Positions 50,048 to 58,128 of a stretch of 64,000 bases of DNA are shown here, in pieces; within the stretch, counting starts at the first letter, position 1, and each line of letters begins with the position of its first letter. The position numbers were made by a program, and so were the translations under genes. This DNA comes from JAIEPX01 sp963725255 (GTDB lineage: Bacteria > Pseudomonadota > Gammaproteobacteria > JAIEPX01): the NCBI GenBank assembly GCA_963725255.1, contig CAVRXV010000017.1, positions 310,001-374,000 of the forward strand, read 5' to 3'. Under the pieces are notes generated by a model, which was not told where the DNA came from, did not search any database, and saw nothing but the letters and a program-made list of their open reading frames with translations.

Positions 50048-50332
50048 ATGAAAAGGAAAACGGACAAACTATTTCGAGCAGACGCAGTGAAATTAGCACT
50101 GTCGTCACCGCAGCCATATGCTAAAACAGCGAGAGACTTAGGGATACACCAGGTCACTCTCTATTCATGGATTAATCAGCATCGTAACGATCAGACCCAA
50201 GAGACCGTTGGTGAAAGCCAGGTAGATGTTGTAGAAGAGAATCGACGATTAAAGATGGAGATATTGCGCTTGAAGGAGGAGCGCGACATATTAAAAAAGG
50301 CCGCAAAGTTCTTTGCGAACGAATTGAAATGA
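50048..50332 (+). CDS. IS3-family transposase OrfA, copy B
   Basis: 94 aa, differing from copy A at about two residues (RKTDKLFRADA for RKADKLFRAEA). HTH plus coiled coil. The slippery A_AAA_AAG is at 50293-50299, in the correct phase for a -1 shift. Confidence 0.94.
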   Translation: MKRKTDKLFRADAVKLALSSPQPYAKTARDLGIHQVTLYSWINQHRNDQTQETVGESQVDVVEENRRLKMEILRLKEERDILKKAAKFFANELK

Positions 50333-51189
50333 AGTATCAATTTGTGGAAGAGAAGCGCAAAGAACACTCGATTAACATCCTGTGTCACGTTTTAGAAATA
50401 AGCCGAAGCGGCTTTTATGCGTGGTTATCACGACCTGTGAGCGATCGAGAAGAATCGAATCAGCAATTATTGTTAAAGATCCGTGAGAGTCATGAAAGAA
50501 GTCGAGAGACGTATGGATATCGTCGCATATACTATGATCTACATGCAGAATTAAAAACACTCGGAAAAAACCGAGTTTTTAGGCTGATGCAGCATTATGG
50601 CATAAGAGCGAAAACGAAAAGGAAATTTAAAATGACGACGGATTCAAATCATAGTAAACCCATAAGCGATAATAAATTAAATCGAGAGTTTACCGCTAAC
50701 AAACCAAATCAGCGCTGGGTCTCTGATATTACGTATATTCCGACGATGGAAGGATGGTTGTATTTATCGGTGATCATGGATTTATTTTCTAGGAAAATCA
50801 TAGGGTGGTCGATGGATAGCAGGATGAAAGAAGATATCACGCTGAATGCTTTAAGAATGGCGTTATTTAAGCGAAAAATATCAGGTGGAGTATTGTTACA
50901 TTCTGATCGTGGAAGTCAGTATGCAGCGAATGAATATCAGGGATTATTGAAGGATAATGATATTGAATGCAGTATGAGTCGAAAAGGGAACTGCTGGGAT
51001 AATGCGGTAGTAGAAAGCTTTTTTCACACACTGAAAGTTGAGTGCACGCACCATGAAAGCTTTAAAACGAGAGAGGAGGCAAAGAGAGTTATTTTTGAAT
51101 ATATTGAGGTTTTTTACAATAGACAACGTAGGCATTCTACGATAAATTACAACACGCCTGCTCAATATGAATTAATGTATGCTTGTTAG
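50329..51189 (+). CDS. IS3-family transposase OrfB, copy B
   Basis: 286-aa DDE transposase with the intact catalytic triad, as in copy A. Overlaps OrfA by ATGA in the -1 frame. Small differences from copy A (RLMQHYG for RLMRHYG, LLKDNDIE for LLKNNEIE) show that the copies have had time to diverge or were acquired separately. Confidence 0.95.
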   Translation: MKYQFVEEKRKEHSINILCHVLEISRSGFYAWLSRPVSDREESNQQLLLKIRESHERSRETYGYRRIYYDLHAELKTLGKNRVFRLMQHYGIRAKTKRKFKMTTDSNHSKPISDNKLNREFTANKPNQRWVSDITYIPTMEGWLYLSVIMDLFSRKIIGWSMDSRMKEDITLNALRMALFKRKISGGVLLHSDRGSQYAANEYQGLLKDNDIECSMSRKGNCWDNAVVESFFHTLKVECTHHESFKTREEAKRVIFEYIEVFYNRQRRHSTINYNTPAQYELMYAC

Positions 51190-51220
51190 AGGTTGGTGTC
51201 CACGAAATCGGGAGCAGATC

Positions 51221-51661
51221 AGGTATATTACGAAAACCTGATACTGCTAATTACTGAGATAGAAAATGGTGAATAACATTACTAATTTAAAAACTACTAA
51301 ATATCGCCTATTTTTCTACGCATGGGTGATTATCGCATTGTCTTACGCATTGAACCCAAAACACATACGATATTGATTTTTGCCATCAAGCACCATAAAG
51401 ATGTCTATAATGACTTTTAAATTTAGAGGTATAATCACCATTTCATTAACCTATTATAAATACAATGTCGAATTATCTCTGCATTGATCACCAATCTTCA
51501 AACACTGACTTTCTAGTACAACGGGTACAGCCATCTGATTTATTGAAAAAATACAGGGTTTGAAAAATGCAGCATGGTTACCATACGAATGAAAGTTAGT
51601 GGATAAAACTCACTGCACCGAGTTTAGCGTTATCGATAATCCCATCACAGGATCTTATAAC
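51221..51661. other. Gene-free gap right of IS copy B
   Basis: About 440 bp of AT-rich sequence with stops in every frame. I see no promoter, repeat or gene relic that I can name. Confidence 0.5.
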
Positions 51662-52534
51662 TTAGGCTGGATCATTATTGGATGCCTCTTTTTCCCATTC
51701 TTGTAGTGACTTCCATTCCATACTTTCAGCTATGTCTTCTGCATCCATTTGAAGCGTGTGTTCAAATTCACCATATTTGTAAAATCGCCTGATGTCTTCC
51801 CGAAGACAATCAAAAACAGCTAATTCATCTTTTTCCAAATTGAGATCTGTTTTTATTATTTCACTGGGGGATTTTATTTTATTGTGATCAAAATAGGATT
51901 CGCCATGCAAAATAAGCCTAATTTTTTGGTAGACATAGTGGGCATGTGTGCATTTCTTAGATATTTCGTCTTCAGTATTAGAAAAAATATCATGAGCTAT
52001 CCCGTTTCTAGTTTCATTTATCTTAATGCATTCTTTAATTAATGAATCTTTGTTGTAAAAATCTATGCTCATTTCTAAAAAATCTAAGAGTTTTTTAAAA
52101 CTAGTACCTTTTTTCTTTTTAATTGTATGTTCTATTCTGTCTGGATAGATTTTTAAGCTCACATATAGTGAACATAGTTCACATAGTTTCTGCAGATAGA
52201 CTTCAACTATTTGATGCATTAAAAGTACATTTCCGATCTTATCATAAAGAGAATTTGAATCATTATATTCAAAAGATTCTAATCTAGAAAATAGGTCAAT
52301 ATTGCTAGTGATTCTTTCGGTAACATTCTTCGGTGAAGGTACATCTTCACCTAGTTGAGCTGAAATGGCTATATAGAGAGTTGTATATTCTGTATTAGAA
52401 AATTTTATTAAGTCATCAAATAACTTATAACCCCTTTTAAAATTTTCAAAGTCACTGTGCTCAGGTAGAGTTAATATTTGCTCATAAACATAATCAATAT
52501 AAGGATTGTTTTTGGCTTTAAATCTAGTAACCAT
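51662..52534 (-). CDS. HEPN-like helical protein of unknown function
   Basis: 290 aa, all helical, no signal peptide. INETRNGIAHDIF (about residues 172-184) has the R-x4-H motif typical of HEPN ribonuclease domains, preceded by helices VEVYLQKLCELCSLYV and FKKLLDFLEMSIDF as expected in that fold. HEPN proteins occur in toxin-antitoxin and abortive-infection systems. No partner MNT or antitoxin gene is adjacent, so a lone RNase, a defence remnant or a non-catalytic helical protein are all possible. Confidence 0.55.
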   Translation of the reverse strand: MVTRFKAKNNPYIDYVYEQILTLPEHSDFENFKRGYKLFDDLIKFSNTEYTTLYIAISAQLGEDVPSPKNVTERITSNIDLFSRLESFEYNDSNSLYDKIGNVLLMHQIVEVYLQKLCELCSLYVSLKIYPDRIEHTIKKKKGTSFKKLLDFLEMSIDFYNKDSLIKECIKINETRNGIAHDIFSNTEDEISKKCTHAHYVYQKIRLILHGESYFDHNKIKSPSEIIKTDLNLEKDELAVFDCLREDIRRFYKYGEFEHTLQMDAEDIAESMEWKSLQEWEKEASNNDPA

Positions 52535-53063
52535 AAATAGCGTGCCCTTAATTTATTGCCAGTGTTACACGCAATTACCACATAAATAGTTGCTGAGCAT
52601 ATCGATTTAGAATTATGACTTCACCAATTAATTTTGGTAAAACATATGAATCAATCCATCGAATTATGTGAGTAACCGTCCTTATCATTACTGACCAACC
52701 CGATCAGCAAGATCAATCATAAAACGATTTATAGCGGATTTCCAGCGATGAATCAGCAAGCACAATTTCTGTGATACTCAGAATCACAATTAATATACCG
52801 ATTAACATCATAAATATGCGTGAAAAACATAGTTTTCTATTCTTATTGTCAGTGTCTAATCTAAGCATTGTTTATAGTTATTCAGGCTGCTTGTTCAAAG
52901 GCATTGGCTTAAGTAATACGATGCTTGCAAATAGTCAACTCACTTCATCCAACATACAGTCCTTATTTTTAATGCGCTGTATATGTCAGCTTTCGTGTTC
53001 ACAAAACATTCTGACACCCTCTTGGAAAGTAAAGAGAATCCAGAAAATAAGGAAGCTGCACAG
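52535..53063. other. Gene-poor gap
   Basis: Plus-strand open frame 52771-53103 (110 codons) starts with a hydrophobic stretch and a Ser-Gly-Cys that could be a lipobox, but it runs into the inverted repeat at 53064, which supplies its last codons. I regard it as a doubtful or broken gene. Nothing else recognised. Confidence 0.35.
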
Positions 53064-53179
53064 CCAGGAGCTGCTGTCCCCGGTTAAGCTCTGGAGCGAA
53101 TAGGTATCAGGATGATAGCGGGATGGGCCATGGATGGCCCTCTGAGCGGAAGAGCTTAACCGGGGACAGCAGCTCCTGG
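53064..53179. repeat. GC-rich inverted repeat with 29-bp arms
   Basis: Arms 53064-53092 and 53151-53179 are perfect (CCAGGAGCTGCTGTCCCCGG and its complement), with a 58-bp spacer that contains a smaller GGGCCAT/ATGGCCC pair. Clearly richer in G+C than its surroundings and unlike families A-C, so probably an unrelated MITE-like insertion. Confidence 0.9.
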
Positions 53180-53297
53180 TCCATCCAGAGGCACCGTTCT
53201 CCCTGAGCCTGCAAAAAATCTGTCAGACCTTATATCAACACTTTTGCCTACGAGCTATTCCGAAGTGTTAATCTTGACATATAAAAGTGTTGAACCT

Positions 53298-54038
53298 CTA
53301 AAACCAATGGAAATAATCCCTACATAACGTAATTATTACTTCAAAAGTAATTAAAAAGATAATAATCCACTCGAGTGAGGCAGAATGCTGATAATTAAGC
53401 TCTTCGGCTAACATATTGAACAACTCATGCATAACCTCTAAACGATGATTCAGATTGTCTACCCGATCTTGCAGGTCCACATAGGTTGTCGTCATTTGGT
53501 AGAGTGGCTCTAAATCAGAATTTCTCCAGAAAAATTTTGGTGTGTACAACAACTCTAAGTGTAAATTAATGGAATTTCTATCCAATAATATTTTCCCCAT
53601 CAAATGGCGAATCTCTTTGCGGGATTTTGAAATTTTACCTTCGGTAGATAACGTTTTTAAAATGTCCCTTGTTGTATGCGTTGTTTTTTGAATAATGGAT
53701 TCAAAGCCTGCTAATTTTATAGATTGAGCCAGGGCGTGTGAGCACGCTAATTTAGTCACTATTTCTTTGTCGGGAAGAATCATATAATCATCTTTAATGC
53801 TAGGGTATTTTCCATACTCATACTCAAAACTATCTCGAGATGATGCACCTAATCCCTCATATTCTGCTTTTTTTAGTTGCTTTTCAATTTCATCAATGAA
53901 GATCCTTAATACCTGACTTGCCAACGCTGCGTCTTTTGTGAGGTGATAACGCAGCCATTTTGGCACGGACAGCACCCATTGCCGTAACGGTAATTTGGGG
54001 AGAACCTCCTCGAGAAGATGGGTGGTGATAAAGATCAT
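53298..54038 (-). CDS. Chimera: IS91-type transposase fragment joined in frame to the C-terminal part of RMD1/DUF155
   Basis: 246 aa. Residues 1 to about 55 (THLLEEVLPKLPLRQWVLSV, LRYHLTKDAALASQVLRIF) match the conserved segment of IS91-family Y2 transposases. From KKAEYEGLGASSRDSFEYEY to the end it is nearly identical to residues about 71-261 of the DUF155 protein at 44151-44936, including the membrane anchor. The DUF155 signature block (FxYGvvVfwG) is lost. The duplicated DNA begins exactly at the stop codon. Probably a non-functional rearrangement product, though the frame is intact. Confidence 0.8.
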   Translation of the reverse strand: MIFITTHLLEEVLPKLPLRQWVLSVPKWLRYHLTKDAALASQVLRIFIDEIEKQLKKAEYEGLGASSRDSFEYEYGKYPSIKDDYMILPDKEIVTKLACSHALAQSIKLAGFESIIQKTTHTTRDILKTLSTEGKISKSRKEIRHLMGKILLDRNSINLHLELLYTPKFFWRNSDLEPLYQMTTTYVDLQDRVDNLNHRLEVMHELFNMLAEELNYQHSASLEWIIIFLITFEVIITLCRDYFHWF

Positions 54039-54230
54039 ATGCTTGGTATTGCAAGATGGGATATTTCTGATTTCTAAATCATTATGCTTAAAGGCGAAAA
54101 AGACTTAGAGTTTAACCTTTTCGATCAAAATTCTTATGAATTGTATACTTTTGTTTAATTTGAGTATATTCTTGACTAGTGAATGACAATTCTCTACACA
54201 GCAAGTAATTATTCAAATTAGGGCTTTGAG

Positions 54231-54680
54231 ATGCATAAACATGATGATTTGAATGTAGACGATATTATTTCAGTTACTCTCAACGAGTATTATGAAGTCT
54301 ATATAGTAAAGACTATAGACTTCCTTCGAAAGAATTTCTCCGAATTCGAAATGAGTCACATTTTAACAAAGTCGCTTGCGATGTGTTCCTTAGAATTTAG
54401 AGAATATATAGATGTAACCATAACTCGATTAAATATAAAAAATGTTGAAGCAAAGACCATTCAAGCAATTTATTCAGTACTTCAACGAATATTAACAGGA
54501 AATCTTACTCGTGATGACACACTAATGGCAACACTGCTTAAGATAGCGCCAAAGAAAAATGTAGCGGAATTAAATGTTTTAGTAAAAGAGCATATTACGC
54601 TACCTTTTTTATTGCAGAAAAAATCATCTTCTGATGAGAGGGAGGTGGATTACACCTCCGATAATATTAAAAATATTTGA
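54231..54680 (+). CDS. Hypothetical small helical protein
   Basis: 149 aa, not recognised. Mostly helical and charged (EYYEVYIVKTIDFLRKNFSE, FEMSHILTKSLAM), no signal peptide. It follows an AT-rich region that contains a possible TATACT promoter at about 54147 and TTTGAG upstream of the ATG. The 3' end overlaps the convergent gene by 14 bases. Confidence 0.6.
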   Translation: MHKHDDLNVDDIISVTLNEYYEVYIVKTIDFLRKNFSEFEMSHILTKSLAMCSLEFREYIDVTITRLNIKNVEAKTIQAIYSVLQRILTGNLTRDDTLMATLLKIAPKKNVAELNVLVKEHITLPFLLQKKSSSDEREVDYTSDNIKNI

Positions 54681-55023
54681 ACCATTGTCGTTCCCAGTAA
54701 TCCAAAGTAGAGTTAAATTTGCACGTTAATAGGCGTTGAATTTCAAGCGGCAGAAGATTGAAACCATCGTAGTTTGAAAGTTCGAATTCACCTCCTATAT
54801 CCAATGCAAATTTCAAGTATCTTATACTGTCAGGGCCCCATTGGTTTTTTTCACAGAGAATATCAATTAGTTTATTCCCCAAAGCACGAAAATCTTTAGC
54901 TTGTAATGTGGGTAGTGCCTCACAGTGCATAACAACAAAAATAGCTACTTGAACGCGTTTATTTACGCAAAAACTTTGTAATAACCTTTCTTTTTTGATA
55001 AACCTGAAATATGCGTTTATCAT
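54667..55023 (-). CDS. Hypothetical small protein
   Basis: 118 aa, not recognised; basic, helical start, and an aromatic C-terminus (LDYWERQWFKYF). A perfect 10-bp inverted repeat lies just upstream (55052-55077). It is convergent with and overlaps the small gene on the other strand. Confidence 0.55.
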   Translation of the reverse strand: MINAYFRFIKKERLLQSFCVNKRVQVAIFVVMHCEALPTLQAKDFRALGNKLIDILCEKNQWGPDSIRYLKFALDIGGEFELSNYDGFNLLPLEIQRLLTCKFNSTLDYWERQWFKYF

Positions 55024-55051
55024 GCATAAGCATATTATATTTAAGTTTATA

Positions 55052-55077
55052 AATTTACCGTATTTACACGGTAAATT
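55052..55077. promoter_or_regulatory. Inverted repeat before the gene at 54667-55023
   Basis: AATTTACCGT and ACGGTAAATT around a 6-base centre, 29 bp upstream of the start codon. A candidate operator or leader hairpin. Confidence 0.4.
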
Positions 55078-55231
55078 AAATTATATGAGAAATAATAGCC
55101 TTTCCTAGATACAATAAAGAAGAGCAATTATCGTTCTAAAATTGTATTCTGGAAATAATATATACCGATACAAACGTACTTTTTTCAATGTCAGAGACTA
55201 TTTCTTCCATTATCTTCACCGACCTAATTAC

Positions 55232-55352
55232 CCCAACATATTGAACAACTCAAGCAGCCCTTCAAATCGATGATTCATATTACCTACTCGATCTTGCAAA
55301 TCCACATAGATTGTCGTCATTTGGTAAAGGACTGTAAATCAGAATTTCTCCA
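55232..55352 (-). pseudogene. RMD1/DUF155 relic, third copy (about 120 bp)
   Basis: CATATTGAACAACTCA, ACTCGATCTTGCAAATCCAC and ATTGTCGTCATTTGGTA match positions 44265-44350 of the full gene and the chimera at 53298, but with many changes and no open frame. It covers only the coiled-coil region before the membrane anchor. The rest of the 450-bp gap (55024-55476) holds the inverted repeat at 55052 and no gene. Confidence 0.75.
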
Positions 55353-55476
55353 GAAAAATTTGCGGTTTTTTTATAATGGAATTTTGAGCTCAGCATCAAT
55401 ACTACAAAATATTGGCGTCAAACCTAATTTATTTTACAGTATGAAATTAATCAGTAAGAATACGATAAAACATGAA

Positions 55477-56253
55477 TTAACGTGTAATATGTTTGATGTG
55501 TTTTCCAATTTCCATTTTATTCTGACATTTCAGCTTTAATCGGACATTGTTAAGAAATTCCTCTACCACTCTCGGTGATATACCTAATTCTCTTGCAGTT
55601 TGTTTTGCGGTCATTCCGCCTAATAAATAATAAACACATTGAAGCTCTCTTCGAGTCAGCGCAACTTCGCCTTGAGGGCAAAGTAACACGTAGTATTGAC
55701 TTTTCACTCGATGACAGGGGATTTCAACATGTTTCAAGGCATTTGTTTCGGGCTTTTCATGTATCATATATCGTGAATATTGGGATTGTTTTAAAAGTTC
55801 TAATGGGCTGGGTTCTTCAACTTTACCTTCGACATCTTGATACCACTCCGATTGATCGATATGTTCACCTATGCCCGCTACCCCTACGATATTGCCATAC
55901 GTATCACATAGACAAAAACAAGAATCACGCCAATGTATGATGGATTGATCAGCCGCTTTCAATCTCACCAGCAGAGTTTTTTCACGCTCTTCCTGAGCCC
56001 CCAAAGCTCTTTTCTCAAATAACTTTAAGATATCTCGATTGTCTTCTTTAATGGACGCATCAACAAAGGACATCGGATGCTCAAATAGCTTCGAATTAGA
56101 TTGGCCCCAAACTTTTTGGAAGCTTTCACTCACATAAATTTGTTGCTTGAAATCCGGCGATCTTACCCAAAAACACTTATTTTCCTGCTGCTCTATGCTA
56201 TTAATGAGTAAGTTAATTCCCTTATCCGTGATATTAAACATTTTCATGCTCAT
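55477..56253 (-). CDS. PAS domain LuxR-type transcriptional regulator
   Basis: 258 aa. A PAS/PAC-like fold lies at about residues 20-135 (QQIYVSESFQKVWG, FEHPMSFVDA, LKAADQSIIHWRDSC, GNIVGVAGIGEHID). The LuxR HTH lies at about 193-255 (VALTRRELQCVYYLLGGMTA, KQTARELGISPRVVEEFLNN). It differs from the two LuxR genes in the island by its PAS sensor. AGGGAGG precedes the ATG. Likely responds to a small ligand or redox state; no cognate kinase or synthase nearby. Confidence 0.88.
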   Translation of the reverse strand: MSMKMFNITDKGINLLINSIEQQENKCFWVRSPDFKQQIYVSESFQKVWGQSNSKLFEHPMSFVDASIKEDNRDILKLFEKRALGAQEEREKTLLVRLKAADQSIIHWRDSCFCLCDTYGNIVGVAGIGEHIDQSEWYQDVEGKVEEPSPLELLKQSQYSRYMIHEKPETNALKHVEIPCHRVKSQYYVLLCPQGEVALTRRELQCVYYLLGGMTAKQTARELGISPRVVEEFLNNVRLKLKCQNKMEIGKHIKHITR

Positions 56254-56310
56254 TCTTAATCAAGGGAGGAAGTATATCGCTGTCAATCTTTATTGGGAAG
56301 CACTAAAAAG

Positions 56311-56348
56311 AAAACAAAAAAGTTGCGCCCCCTTTCGGGAGCGCAACT
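56311..56348 (-). terminator. Strong Rho-independent terminator
   Basis: Stem AGTTGCGC.CCC / GGGAGCGCAACT with loop CTTTC at 56321-56348, and on the minus strand a following TTTTTGTTTT tract (56311-56320). Ends the transcript of the 501-aa gene before the PAS-LuxR gene. Confidence 0.92.
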
Positions 56349-56372
56349 CAACAGGTTAGATCAGCCAGGGTA

Positions 56373-57878
56373 TTATTTCTTTACCACAGGTTGTTCAGAC
56401 TTGCTAGCAGAATCAGAAGCTGCTGGTTTAGCCACAACTTCCGCGTGTTTTGTTGAATTAAACAATCCAGGACCTGCTTTAACACGTAGCTCGATCTGAC
56501 TTAGTAATGAAACTTCTTCCTTATTGAATAAGGCAGAAATTTTGTCTGGATCATTAAAGTTCTCTGAAGCTCTTGAGCAATTCAGATGAATTAATATCTC
56601 ACCACAGAATCCACTGATTAAAGTACGGCCAGCTTGGTTATCAGAAACCTTGACTAAGTCTTTAACCAAATCACGAATAACAGTTGCCGCGGTCTCAATG
56701 AATTGAGCGCGAGCAGCATCAACTAATTGAGTTGGTTTGCTGGTAATACTATCAATTGCGTGAAGAACAACTGTGTTCTCTTCACCTACAGTTTCAAATT
56801 TAAGGTCTTCGATCAAAGGCATTAAATAAGAAATTAGCTCTCTCTTAAGATCAGAGTTAATTTTTCCTTTTTTCAAGTTGACAACTAACTCTCCAACGAC
56901 GACTGCATTGAAGGCATCCATTCTAGAAACAGCCATGCCTTTTTGCTTAGAATACGCTTCTGCGCAGATCCACTTAGATAGCTCAGGACATTCTTTAGCA
57001 AAATTAACTTCGTCAACTCGAATTGCCGATAAAATTTTATCGCTCAAATCAGAGTCTAAACGTTGAGATAGTACTTTTGAAATCTGTCCGTCTTGATATC
57101 TTTTCAGAACAGTCAAATCGCGAATTTGCTTAATCATTAGATTAAGATCAGCTTTGTCTGCAACATTACTTACATAGTCACTTTGAATTTTGTCTTCAAT
57201 ATTGGTACGATAATGTGCACGATCAGCATCACTTAATTTGTGCTCATAATTGACTTTACCAATGATTAAAGCATGTACATCTGATTCTGTATCAACTGGC
57301 GCTTGATCATTTTGACGAATAGCCAATGCACCCAAATATGCGCAAGTTTCATCTTGAACATGACGAGTAATTCGTTTGTGAAGAATGTTAACCAGTTCGA
57401 TATCCGTATAACCTAAAGTAAGATACCAATCTGATGTCATGATCTCAACTGCACGTGCATTGAATTCTTGATTAAGTAAAGCATCACTTTGTGCCAATAA
57501 GCCACTTTTCCAGTGTTTTAGAACAGAATTAATTGCTTTACCTATGACTTTCAATGTGGGTCGTTGACTTCGAGAATAATCGCGAACAGTTGCATTTGCT
57601 AAATCAAGCAAAGCTTGTAAGCTAACGATCGCGCCTTTTTCACGAAGCATTTCTGTAGTGAGGCCAGCACCATTTAGCAAACTTAATGAGCCTAATAGGC
57701 AAACATTTTTCAATTCAGGTGCAACTACTAAAGCTTCAGCTAAATGAGATATTGAACAATTTGGATATGATTCATTATCAATAAACCTAAATTGTCCTGT
57801 TTTAGTGTTAAACACATGCACAGCTAGAAATTTGCTGTCTTGGGCATCTCGCACCGCCTGTATATCGATTTTTTGCAT
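56373..57878 (-). CDS. Hypothetical 501-aa helical protein
   Basis: Not recognised. No signal peptide or membrane segment; nearly all helical (SISHLAEALVVAPELKNVCL, NATVRDYSRSQRPTLKVIG) with a disordered Ala/Ser/Lys tail (AKPAASDSASKSEQPVVKK). GGAGGTATT precedes the ATG and a strong terminator follows, so it is a well-formed single-gene unit, probably expressed at a good level. The upstream 250 bp (57879-58128) hold its promoter region and no gene. Confidence 0.75.
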   Translation of the reverse strand: MQKIDIQAVRDAQDSKFLAVHVFNTKTGQFRFIDNESYPNCSISHLAEALVVAPELKNVCLLGSLSLLNGAGLTTEMLREKGAIVSLQALLDLANATVRDYSRSQRPTLKVIGKAINSVLKHWKSGLLAQSDALLNQEFNARAVEIMTSDWYLTLGYTDIELVNILHKRITRHVQDETCAYLGALAIRQNDQAPVDTESDVHALIIGKVNYEHKLSDADRAHYRTNIEDKIQSDYVSNVADKADLNLMIKQIRDLTVLKRYQDGQISKVLSQRLDSDLSDKILSAIRVDEVNFAKECPELSKWICAEAYSKQKGMAVSRMDAFNAVVVGELVVNLKKGKINSDLKRELISYLMPLIEDLKFETVGEENTVVLHAIDSITSKPTQLVDAARAQFIETAATVIRDLVKDLVKVSDNQAGRTLISGFCGEILIHLNCSRASENFNDPDKISALFNKEEVSLLSQIELRVKAGPGLFNSTKHAEVVAKPAASDSASKSEQPVVKK

Positions 57879-58128
57879 TTAATACCTCCAAAAGTATTCA
57901 GTTTAAAATTTACGCTAGCCAATCTAGCCACTGAAGAGTATGAAGAATTGTAGATTTAAAATATCCCGTAAAGTTACCGAAATGAAGGAAGCTTTTTTAT
58001 TTTAAATTTAGATGTGATTCTTGACTATCATTGTCTCCAGCTGAATTGAACTCGAGCGCTAATTGTCTGAGTAGCTTAAGCCGCTACTGCAGATGACATT
58101 ATTTCTTGGAATAACTCAGTGGAAAATT

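Larger units (their letters stand above)
49988..51216 (+). mobile_element. IS3-family insertion sequence, copy B (1229 bp)
   Basis: Left end TGACCCCGTTTCAAAGGACA; right end, read inward, TGCTCCCGATTTCGTGGACA. GATC flanks at 49984-49987 and 51217-51220. Inverted relative to copy A, about 1 kb away; recombination between them would flip 48961-49983. Confidence 0.93.

Noticed and set aside
52771..53103. 110-codon open frame with a lipobox-like SGC
   Set aside because: Its 3' end is made of the inverted repeat at 53064 and its composition is not convincingly coding.
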